A stretch of 5,887 nucleotides of DNA from positions 1 through 5,887 of the forward strand of contig JAISAX010000710.1 of the NCBI GenBank assembly GCA_031266495.1, written 5' to 3'. This DNA is from Opitutaceae bacterium. Its GTDB lineage: Bacteria; Verrucomicrobiota; Verrucomicrobiae; Opitutales; Opitutaceae. Below are positions 1 through 5,882 of the stretch, piece after piece. Positions within the stretch are counted from its first letter, which is position 1. Every line of letters starts with the position of its first letter. The translations under genes were made by a program, and so were the position numbers. The notes under the pieces are model-generated. The model saw only the letters and a list, made by a program, of their open reading frames with translations, did no database searches and was not told where the DNA came from.

Positions 1-82
1 CCCGACCGCCGCCCCCCGCCCCAAATCCCGCGCGTCGCAGACCATTTTCGCCAAAACCGCGAGCGCCCGCCCAGCCCACCCT

Positions 83-96
83 CCCCCCCCCCCCCC
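83..96 (+). repeat. C14 homopolymer run
   Basis: Fourteen consecutive C residues lie about 15 bases before the terminator hairpin that closes an upstream plus-strand unit. It is the first of three long intergenic C-runs on this strand. The run is seen directly. A role in Rho loading or slippage is only an inference. Confidence 0.9.
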
Positions 97-110
97 TCCT
101 TGCCAGAGTG

Positions 111-151
111 AAGAACCCCGCCGGCTCTCGCCCCGCGGGGTTTTTGCTTTT
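111..151 (+). terminator. Intrinsic terminator of an upstream plus-strand transcript
   Basis: The arm AACCCCGC (114-121) pairs perfectly with GCGGGGTT (135-142) across a 13-base loop. Three further pairs, one of them G-U, extend the base of the stem to 111 and 145. The 3' arm runs into TTTTT, then GC, then TTTT, which is the stem plus U-tract of a Rho-independent terminator reading rightward. The gene it ends lies left of the window, since no supported coding region is visible in 1-110. A read-through or attenuation role for rpsA is possible but less likely, because the rpsA start is still about 200 bases away. Confidence 0.75.
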
Positions 152-348
152 GCGCTTGCACGTCCCCCCTGCGAATGACCTGCTGACCGCTTGCGGCATT
201 CACTATTGTCCGGACGAAGCCGCCGCAACGCTCCCTTCGCCCGGTTTTCACCGACAGATCAACCATCAACCACGACCGTCCATCACGGGCGGTTATCCCC
301 GGCAGACCGGAGTCACGGAGCAGACGCAGGCCGGCCGTCACACCCATC
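152..348 (+). promoter_or_regulatory. rpsA 5' region without a Shine-Dalgarno site
   Basis: This is the gap between the upstream terminator and the rpsA start, so the rpsA promoter should lie here. The best sigma70-like pair I see is CTGACC (183-188) with TATTGT (204-209). It matches four of six bases in each box but has a short 15-base spacer, so it is weak. No AGGAGG-like site lies 5-12 bases before the ATG; the nearest purine stretch, ACGGAG, ends 28 bases upstream. GGA triplets occur at 212-214, 309-311 and 317-319. In E. coli the rpsA initiation region also lacks a strong SD, presents GGA in folded loops and is repressed by S1 itself. Similar autoregulation here is an inference. Confidence 0.35.
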
Positions 349-2019
349 ATGAGTTCTGTAATGCAAGAACTGCTCGCCGAAACCTCCTTCGACAATCTGA
401 AGGAAGGCTCCATCGTTCCGGGCGTCATCACCGAAATCCGCCAGAACGAGATTGTCGTCGACATCGGCGGCAAATCCGAAGGCGTCATCCCCGCCAACGA
501 GTTCATCGACATCGGCGAACTGCAGATCGGCTCCACCATCGAGGTGTACGTCGAGAAGCTCGAATCCAAAAACGGACTCCCCGTGCTCTCCTACGACAAG
601 GCCGAGCAGAAGAAAAACTGGGAGAACATCCTCACCAAATTCCCCGAAGGCTCCGTCGCCGTCGGCCGCGTCAAGGCCAAGGTCAAAGGCGGCCTCATCA
701 TCTCCATCGGAGTCGATGCCTTCATGCCCGCCTCGCACATCGACATCCTCGCCCCCAAGAACCTCGACCAGTACGTCGGCCAGACCTACGACTTCAAGGT
801 CCTCAAAATCAACCAGGAGCGCAAAAACATCGTCCTCTCCCGCCGCGAACTCATCGAACAACAACGCAGCGAGAAACGCCGCGCCCTCCTCGAATCCATC
901 GAACCCGGCCAAGTCCGCATGGGCGTCGTCAAGAACATCACCGACTTCGGCGCGTTCATCGACCTCGACGGCATGGACGGCCTCCTCCACATCACCGACA
1001 TGTCCTGGGGACGCATCGCCCACCCGAGCGAAATGCTCAAGCAGGGCGAGGAAATCCAGGTCATGATCATCGAGATCAACCGCGAGAAAGAACGCGTCTC
1101 CCTCGGCCTCAAGCAGACCACCAAGAACCCGTGGGACGAGATCGAACAAAAATTCCCCGTCGGCGCGAAACTCCACGGCAAAGTCGTCAACCTCGTCCCC
1201 TACGGCGCCTTCATCGAGATCGAACCCGGAGTCGAAGGCCTCGTCCACATCACCGAAATGTCCTGGACCAAGCGCATCAACAAACCCTCCGAAGTGCTCA
1301 AAGTCGGCCAGGAACTCGATGCCGTCGTCCTCGGCATCCAGAAAGAAGACCAGAAAATCTCGCTCGGCCTCCGCCAGCTCGAACCCAACCCCTGGGACAT
1401 GGTCCGCCACAACTACCCCATCGGCGCCCGCGTCCACGGCAAAGTCCGCAACATGACCACCTACGGCGCCTTCATCGAACTCGAGGAAGGCATCGACGGC
1501 ATGGTGCACGTCTCCGACATGAGCTGGACCCGCAAAATCAACCACCCCTCCGAAGTCCTCAAAAAAGGCGACGAGGTGGACGCCATCGTCCTGGACGTGG
1601 ACGCCAGCCAGCAACGCATCAGCCTCGGCATGAAACAACTCGCCATCGACCCCTGGAGCGACATCGACAGCTTCTTCAAGATAGGCGACGTCGTGAAAGG
1701 CACCGTGACCAAGACCACCGCCTTCGGAGCCTTCGTGGACCTGAAGGACGGCATCGACGGCCTCGTGCACATCTCGCAGATCAGCGAAGAGCGCATCGAC
1801 AAGGTGAAGGACGTGCTCAAGCCCGGCCAGGAAGTGACGGCCCGCGTGATCAAGATCGACCGCGACGACCGCCGCCTCGGCCTTTCGATCAAGGCCGCCA
1901 ACTACACGCCGGAGCAACTCGCCAACGAGACGGCCGCCTACGAGGCCCTCAACCGCGACAGCAGCGGCGACATGATGAACCTCGGCGACATCCTCGACGC
2001 CGCCTCCGACAAGAAGTAA
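349..2019 (+). CDS. rpsA: 30S ribosomal protein S1
   Basis: S1 is the largest small-subunit protein. It binds single-stranded mRNA near the platform of the 30S subunit and helps load messages with weak or structured start regions. The 556-residue product matches the long six-domain form (E. coli S1 is 557). Six S1/OB-fold repeats lie near residues 19-84, 101-166, 187-255, 272-342, 359-429 and 446-515. Domains 3-6 show the RNA-binding signature: DFGAFIDL...GLLHITDMSW at about 199-220, and equivalents at 284-306, 371-393 and 458-479. As in other long S1 proteins, domains 1 and 2 are divergent and would bind the ribosome. The tail after 515 is acidic and polar. I chose the ATG at 349; an in-frame ATG at 361 would remove four residues, and neither has an SD. 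It stands alone between a terminator and a convergent gene. Valine codon use shifts from GTC to GTG after about residue 405. Confidence 0.97.
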   Translation: MSSVMQELLAETSFDNLKEGSIVPGVITEIRQNEIVVDIGGKSEGVIPANEFIDIGELQIGSTIEVYVEKLESKNGLPVLSYDKAEQKKNWENILTKFPEGSVAVGRVKAKVKGGLIISIGVDAFMPASHIDILAPKNLDQYVGQTYDFKVLKINQERKNIVLSRRELIEQQRSEKRRALLESIEPGQVRMGVVKNITDFGAFIDLDGMDGLLHITDMSWGRIAHPSEMLKQGEEIQVMIIEINREKERVSLGLKQTTKNPWDEIEQKFPVGAKLHGKVVNLVPYGAFIEIEPGVEGLVHITEMSWTKRINKPSEVLKVGQELDAVVLGIQKEDQKISLGLRQLEPNPWDMVRHNYPIGARVHGKVRNMTTYGAFIELEEGIDGMVHVSDMSWTRKINHPSEVLKKGDEVDAIVLDVDASQQRISLGMKQLAIDPWSDIDSFFKIGDVVKGTVTKTTAFGAFVDLKDGIDGLVHISQISEERIDKVKDVLKPGQEVTARVIKIDRDDRRLGLSIKAANYTPEQLANETAAYEALNRDSSGDMMNLGDILDAASDKK

Positions 2020-2061
2020 ACCTGTCCCGCCCCTCCGCAGCGGCGGCCCGTGCCCCCCGGG

Positions 2062-2087
2062 CCCCCCCCCCCCCCCCCCCCCCCCCC
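2062..2087 (+). repeat. C26 homopolymer run downstream of rpsA
   Basis: Twenty-six uninterrupted C residues start 42 bases after the rpsA stop, preceded by a smaller C6 run and GGG. The opposite strand, which is the sense strand of the converging gene, carries G26. Poly(C) RNA is the classical activator of Rho ATPase, so this could mark a Rho-dependent end for rpsA. G26 could fold into quadruplexes. Such a run is also prone to slippage and sequencing error, so its exact length is uncertain. Confidence 0.85.
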
Positions 2088-2089
2088 GG

Positions 2090-2290
2090 CCGCGCTCGCG
2101 GAAAGCGGAATCGTGCGCATGGACGACGTCGCGGTTGCGACGCCCGCGCTCGCCGGTCGTAGTGGCGATGCCCCCTGGTCTTCGCGGGCTTCGCAAGCGA
2201 AGCCCCTGCGGCGTTCCACGTACCTTTATCCGGTTATTTCCTTACGGTTCCCTGGCCGCCTTCGGGCTTCGTCAGCCGCCTTCGGCTTCG
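2090..2290. repeat. Cluster of small hairpins and a short direct repeat
   Basis: Between the C26 run and the convergent gene lie three inverted repeats. CCGC/GCGG pairs at 2090-2101 around GCTC. CGTCGC/GCGACG pairs at 2127-2142 around GGTT. GGGCTTCGC/GCGAAGCCC pairs at 2186-2205 with a two-base centre. A direct repeat, GCCGCCTTCGGGCTTCG at 2255-2271 and nearly the same at 2275-2290, flanks and overlaps the stop codon of the minus-strand gene. None of the hairpins has a T-tract on either strand, so they are not good intrinsic terminators. The density of CTTCG-type modules resembles dispersed intergenic repeat DNA, but a genome comparison is needed to show that. Confidence 0.55.
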
Positions 2291-3030
2291 GGGCCGTCGT
2301 CGGCACGGCCGAGCCAGACGGTGAGGCTGGTGACGCTGACTTTGCCGATGGTGCGTCCATCGGTGTCGTGCAATTCAATGGTGTAGGTCCAGGTGACGGG
2401 TTTGGCGGGCAGGGGGTGTTGGTCGATGTAGCGGGCGCGGGTGATCGTGCCGATCAGGTGCCGGCCTTCGCCGTCCCCGTAGTCCGCATGGACTTGCCAG
2501 AAGCGGGCGGGTTTGGGCAGGTGCCCTTTGATCGTGACGTAGCCGCCGCTGAAGGTCGCCCGGGCGTCGGGCGTGAGGTGGAGCAGGTCGATCGCGGGTT
2601 TCTCCGGAGGGAGGATCGCGAGTTGCCGCCGGATGTCGTCTTTGCACGCGGGGTTTTTGTTGATGGTGTCTATGTTGTTAAAGAGGCGGGGGAAGAGGGC
2701 GGGTTGCCGGCTGACGGTCTTGTTGATGCCGAGGAGGGCGGGGTCCACGGGTTGGGTGACAACGGGGTCCGGGCTGCCGTCTCCCCATTGCAGGCGTTCG
2801 GCGGCCTGGGTGTAGGATTTGGAGAGGTCGTCCACTTTGTCTCGCCAGTCGTAGAGTTGCCTGAGGCTGGCAAGGTCGCTCCTGGCCTGGGTGGTGAAGG
2901 CGGTCGGGACTCCGACGAGGGTGCCGACTTCTTCCAGTCCGCTTATGTGCCGGGTGGCCCATTCGAGCTGGTCTTTGAGCGCCGTGGGAAACCAGGCGCG
3001 GGTGCTGTGGTGGCGGGTTCGGGTGCTCAT
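2272..3030 (-). CDS. Uncharacterised two-part protein, helical N-terminus and beta-rich C-terminus
   Basis: I do not recognise a named family. The 252 residues look like a genuine protein: balanced composition, aromatic residues at regular places, and no Arg/Pro/His shadow bias. Residues 11-85 appear helical (AWFPTALKDQLEWATRHI, then a segment with LRQLYDW). A Pro-rich linker and second short helical part follow (90-145). A beta-rich part at about 155-241 includes GGYVTIKGHLP, FWQVHADYGDGEGRHLIGTI, and WTYTIELHDTDGRTIG, like a small Ig/FnIII sandwich. The plan recalls uncharacterised Verrucomicrobiota/Bacteroidota proteins with a WL-rich helical half and a C-terminal sandwich, but this is recollection only. 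There is no signal peptide or membrane segment. The start has AAGGA 14 bases upstream, longer than usual. The last residues, DGPEAEGG, fall in direct-repeat DNA, so the C-terminus may be altered. Confidence 0.75.
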   Translation of the reverse strand: MSTRTRHHSTRAWFPTALKDQLEWATRHISGLEEVGTLVGVPTAFTTQARSDLASLRQLYDWRDKVDDLSKSYTQAAERLQWGDGSPDPVVTQPVDPALLGINKTVSRQPALFPRLFNNIDTINKNPACKDDIRRQLAILPPEKPAIDLLHLTPDARATFSGGYVTIKGHLPKPARFWQVHADYGDGEGRHLIGTITRARYIDQHPLPAKPVTWTYTIELHDTDGRTIGKVSVTSLTVWLGRADDGPEAEGG

Positions 3031-3044
3031 GGTGATGTGTTTGT

Positions 3045-3049
3045 TCCTT
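3045..3049 (-). promoter_or_regulatory. Candidate ribosome binding site AAGGA for the minus-strand gene
   Basis: Read on the minus strand, AAGGA lies 14 bases before the ATG at 3030, a long but possible spacing. It is the only SD-like element before that gene and supports this start. It overlaps the TAA that ends the low-complexity reading frame upstream, giving TAAGGA. Confidence 0.4.
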
Positions 3050-3052
3050 ATG

Positions 3053-3135
<83 letters not shown>

Positions 3136-3164
3136 CCAGGCCGAGAGTGGGTAGGGGCATCAAT

Positions 3165-3301
3165 GGCGTCGTGCGACGCCATCGCGGCGTCGTGCGACGC
3201 CATCGCGGCGTCGTGCAACGCCATCGCGGCGTCGTGCGACGCCAACGTGGCGTCGTGCAACGCCATCGTGGCGTCGTGCAACGCCATCGCGGCGTCGTGC
3301 G
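3165..3301 (-). repeat. Tandem array of 21-bp palindromic units (six full, one partial)
   Basis: Units begin at 3165, 3186, 3207, 3228, 3249, 3270 and 3291; the seventh breaks off after 11 bases. Each unit is a 16-base dyad, GGCGTCGTGCGACGCC in units 1, 2 and 4, plus a five-base spacer (ATCGC, or ATCGT/AACGT variants). Units 3, 5 and 6 carry GCAACGCC instead of GCGACGCC. The 21-bp period equals about two helical turns, so the dyads face the same side of the DNA. The array starts 135 bases upstream of the minus-strand ATG and ends about 300 before the galactosidase start. Units abut without unique spacers, so it is not CRISPR. It could be a set of protein-binding sites, a run of RNA hairpins in a leader, or a minisatellite. 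Confidence 0.9.
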
Positions 3302-3395
3302 GTTTTCGAGGGGTCTTCTTCTTGATAATGGGGGGCGAGCGGTTGCACCAGGTGTTTTTACTTGTTTCGCGGGATACCGAAGGGGGTTGACGGAG

Positions 3396-3406
3396 GATTG
3401 TCAATC
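3396..3406. promoter_or_regulatory. Short palindrome, possible operator
   Basis: GATTG and CAATC form a perfect five-base dyad around a single T. It lies in the divergent gap about 190 bases before the galactosidase start and overlaps TTGACA on the minus strand. It is short enough to occur by chance, so an operator role is speculative. Confidence 0.2.
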
Positions 3407-3453
3407 GGGGCGGGCGGGAGGAGGCGGGAGGAGGCGGGGAGGGGGAAGGGGGG
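3407..3453 (+). repeat. G-rich tract with G-quadruplex potential and a 10-bp direct repeat
   Basis: This segment has seven runs of three or more G (3407-3410, 3412-3414, 3416-3418, 3426-3428, 3436-3439, 3441-3445 and 3448-3453), separated by loops of one to seven bases, which satisfies the canonical G4 pattern several times over. CGGGAGGAGG is repeated at 3415-3424 and 3425-3434. It lies 146 bases before the galactosidase start on the coding strand, so it could fold in DNA or in the transcript leader. An effect on expression is an inference. Confidence 0.7.
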
Positions 3454-3598
3454 CTTGAGAGCGAAGGCGGGTGGCTCATGCCCTTGAAAAATGCCTCACA
3501 AAAGCTCGCCCTCCCTCCCCGCCCGCTGCCAGGTTGCAGGCTTTCGTTTTTTCGCGCGCCGACCGCGCACGATCAGCCTTTTCCCTTCCACGCGCACC

Positions 3599-5824
3599 AT
3601 GCCCATCCAATACGACAAAAACACCGCCACGTTCTTCCTTCACGCCGGCGACACCACCTACGCCCTCAAAATCACGGAGCACAACATCCCCGTCCACCTC
3701 TACTGGGGCCCCACGCTCGCCAACAGCGCCCCCGCGACCGTCAACCTCGACCCGCTCCTCCGCACCGGCGACCGCGCCTTCTCGCCCACCCTCGCCGGCG
3801 CCCCCTGGGGCATCAGCCTCGACACCCTCCCCCTCGAATACCCCGTCCACGGCACCTCCGACTACCGCGAACCCGCCCTCGAAATTTACCAACCCGCCAC
3901 CGGCTCCCGCATCCTCGACCTCCGCTACAAAACCCACCGCATCGCCCCCGGCAAACCCCCGCTCCCCGGCCTCCCCGCCACCTTCACCCGCGCCGACACC
4001 GACGCCGACACCCTCACCCTCACCCTCGCCGACACCCACACCGGCCTCGAAGTCGAGTTGCACTACACCGCCTTCGCCGCCCACCCCGTCATCACCCGCT
4101 CCGCCCGCATCACCAACCACGGCAAAGCCCCCCTGGAAATCCGCCGCGCCCTCTCCGCCTCGCTCGACCTCTCCCCCGCCCACGCCAACCACCACCTCAT
4201 CCAGCTCTCCGGCGCCTGGGCCCGCGAACGCGACCTCATAGCCACCCCCCTGCGCCCCGGACGCCAGACCGTGGACAGCCGCCGCGGCACCAGCAGCCAC
4301 CAACAAAACCCCTTCATCGCCCTCGCCGAACACGGAGCCGACGAAAACCGCGGCGACGTTTACGCCCTCAACCTCGTATACAGCGGCAACTGGATGGCCC
4401 AGGCCGAACTCGACCCCACCCGCCAAATCCGCGCCCAGATCGGCCTCAACCCCTTCGACTTCGCCTGGCAACTCCCCCCCGGCGACACCTTTCAGACACC
4501 CGAAGCCGTCCTCGTCCACGCCCCCGACGCCGGCCTCGGCGGCATGTCCCGCGCCCTCCACCGCTTCTACCGCGCCCACCTCCTCCGCGGCCACTGGCAC
4601 GACAAACCCCGCCCCATCCTCCTCAACAACTGGGAAGCCACCTACTTCGACTTCAACGAACAAAAACTCGAAAAAATCGCCGCCACCGGAGCCGCCCTCG
4701 GCATAGAACTCTTCGTCCTCGACGACGGCTGGTTCGGCCACCGCGACGACGACCGCAGCTCGCTCGGCGACTGGACCGTTGACCACAAAAAACTCCCCCG
4801 CGGCCTCGACGCCCTCGCCCGCCGCATCACACAAAAAGGCCTCGCCTTCGGCCTCTGGATCGAACCCGAAATGATCTCGCGCGACAGCGACCTCTACCGC
4901 GCCCACCCCGACTGGTGCCTCCACGTCCCCCACCGCGCCCGCACCGAAGGCCGCCACCAACTCGTCCTCGACTACACCCGCCCCGAAGTCCGCGACGCCA
5001 TCCACGACGCCATCGCCACCATCCTCCGCACCGCGCCCATCACCTACATCAAATGGGACATGAACCGCCACCTCACCGAAACCGGTTCCGCCGCCCTCCC
5101 CCCCCCCCGCCAACAGGAAGTCGCCCACCGCTACACCCTCGGCCTCTACGAAATCATGGAACGCCTCGTCACCAACTTCCCGGAAATCCTCTTTGAAGGC
5201 TGCTCCGGAGGCGGAGGCCGCTTCGACCCCGGCATCCTCCACTACATGCCGCAAATCTGGACCTCCGACAATTCCGACGCCATCAGCCGCCTCCGAATCC
5301 AGTACGGCACCACGCTGGCCTACCCCCTCTCCACGATGGCGGCGCACGTCACCGCCGTGCCCAACCACCAGGTAGGCCGCATCACGCCCCTGCGCACCCG
5401 AGGCGACGTCGCCTTCACCGGCGCCTTCGGCTACGAACTCGACCCCGGCCACCTCACCGACGACGAAAAAACCGAAGTCCGCCGCCAGATCGAATCGTAC
5501 AAAAACCACCGCCCCCTCCTCCTCACCGGCGACCTCTACCGCCTCGTCAGTCCCTTTGAAGGCACCCGCACCGAAACCGCCTGGCTCGTTGCCGCGCCCG
5601 ATGCCAGCGAAGCCCTCGTCACGCACGTCACCGTGCAGGCCGAAGCCACCGCGCCCCACCGCAACCTCCGCCTCCGCGGCCTCGACCCGAAAAAAACCTA
5701 CCGCGACACCACCACCGGAGAACGCTACCCCGGCGCCGTCCTGCAACACGCCGGCCTCCCCCTCCCCCCCGCCACGGCCGACTACACCAGCCACCAATGG
5801 CACCTCGTCGCCGACCAGGACTGA
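3599..5824 (+). CDS. GH36 alpha-galactosidase
   Basis: It hydrolyses terminal alpha-1,6-galactose from melibiose, raffinose-family sugars or galactomannan fragments by the retaining mechanism of GH36. The 741-residue length matches bacterial GH36 enzymes (about 720-750). Residues 1 to about 315 form the N-terminal beta-supersandwich, about 325-640 the (beta/alpha)8 barrel, and about 645-741 the C-terminal beta domain. Visible motifs are NNWEATYFDF (343-352), LDDGWFG (374-380), GLWIEPEM (418-425), KWDMNR (485-490) with nucleophile Asp487, EGCSGGGGRFDPG (533-545) and WTSDNSDAISRLRIQYG (554-570) with acid/base Asp557. The catalytic set is complete. I chose ATG 3599, starting MPIQYDKNTATFFLH, because the 36 residues added by ATG 3491 are basic and family-unlike; neither start has an SD. 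No signal peptide is visible, so it is probably cytoplasmic and acts on imported sugars. No transporter or regulator adjoins it. An 11-C run lies in codons 500-504. Confidence 0.93.
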   Translation: MPIQYDKNTATFFLHAGDTTYALKITEHNIPVHLYWGPTLANSAPATVNLDPLLRTGDRAFSPTLAGAPWGISLDTLPLEYPVHGTSDYREPALEIYQPATGSRILDLRYKTHRIAPGKPPLPGLPATFTRADTDADTLTLTLADTHTGLEVELHYTAFAAHPVITRSARITNHGKAPLEIRRALSASLDLSPAHANHHLIQLSGAWARERDLIATPLRPGRQTVDSRRGTSSHQQNPFIALAEHGADENRGDVYALNLVYSGNWMAQAELDPTRQIRAQIGLNPFDFAWQLPPGDTFQTPEAVLVHAPDAGLGGMSRALHRFYRAHLLRGHWHDKPRPILLNNWEATYFDFNEQKLEKIAATGAALGIELFVLDDGWFGHRDDDRSSLGDWTVDHKKLPRGLDALARRITQKGLAFGLWIEPEMISRDSDLYRAHPDWCLHVPHRARTEGRHQLVLDYTRPEVRDAIHDAIATILRTAPITYIKWDMNRHLTETGSAALPPPRQQEVAHRYTLGLYEIMERLVTNFPEILFEGCSGGGGRFDPGILHYMPQIWTSDNSDAISRLRIQYGTTLAYPLSTMAAHVTAVPNHQVGRITPLRTRGDVAFTGAFGYELDPGHLTDDEKTEVRRQIESYKNHRPLLLTGDLYRLVSPFEGTRTETAWLVAAPDASEALVTHVTVQAEATAPHRNLRLRGLDPKKTYRDTTTGERYPGAVLQHAGLPLPPATADYTSHQWHLVADQD
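5098..5108 (+). repeat. C11 run inside the galactosidase gene
   Basis: Eleven C residues encode the end of Leu500, Pro501-Pro503 and the start of Arg504, between the nucleophile and acid/base motifs. The frame is open here, but gain or loss of one base would remove the acid/base residue and the C-terminal domain. It is seen directly; contingency-locus behaviour is only a possibility. Confidence 0.8.
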
Positions 5825-5867
5825 CCCCGGCCCCCCGCCCAGCGCCGCCGCCCACCGTCCCTCCTCT

Positions 5868-5882
5868 CCCCCCCCCCCCCCC
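5868..5882 (+). repeat. C15 homopolymer run downstream of the galactosidase gene
   Basis: Fifteen consecutive C residues begin 43 bases after the galactosidase stop, nearly the same distance as the C26 run after rpsA (42 bases). The intervening 5825-5867 is C-rich with no hairpin and T-tract, so no intrinsic terminator is visible before the window ends. Confidence 0.85.

Larger units (their letters stand above)
3302..3598. other. Divergent intergenic region between the orphan gene and the galactosidase gene
   Basis: This gap should hold the galactosidase promoter and perhaps the start of the minus-strand transcript. I see a short palindrome GATTGTCAATC at 3396-3406 overlapping a minus-strand TTGACA (3404-3399), and a plus-strand TTGACG at 3387-3392. 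Neither has a convincing -10 box at 16-18 bases. A GATAAT lies at 3324-3329 without a good -35 box. The G-rich tract described separately fills 3407-3453. Positions 3454-3598 show no SD and nothing else I can name. Confidence 0.5.

Noticed and set aside
108..2162. Long plus-strand open frame overlapping rpsA
   Set aside because: It is out of frame with rpsA, and its product is almost entirely Arg, Pro and His with no domain. It is a by-product of GC-rich codon bias.
313..2196. Long minus-strand open frame opposite rpsA
   Set aside because: It mirrors the rpsA codons and gives a Val/Asp/Gly/Leu-rich sequence without recognisable motifs; the S1 domains on the plus strand are unambiguous.
2186..2205. 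Intrinsic terminator for rpsA or the orphan gene
   Set aside because: The nine-base inverted repeat is perfect, but no T-tract follows on either strand and only two bases separate the arms.
3165..3301. CRISPR array
   Set aside because: Units are directly adjacent with a 21-bp period and only five nearly constant bases between dyads. There are no unique spacers and no cas gene.
3387..3415. Sigma70 promoter with TTGACG for the galactosidase gene
   Set aside because: The position 17 bases downstream is GC-only (GCGGGC region), with no plausible -10 box.
3491..3598. N-terminal extension or signal peptide of the galactosidase from ATG 3491
   Set aside because: The 36 residues are basic and lack a hydrophobic core or cleavage site. 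The family-like sequence begins right after ATG 3599.
3476..5803. 775-residue minus-strand open frame opposite the galactosidase gene
   Set aside because: The translation is a Gly/Val/Ala/Glu-rich shadow. The plus strand carries the complete GH36 catalytic motifs.
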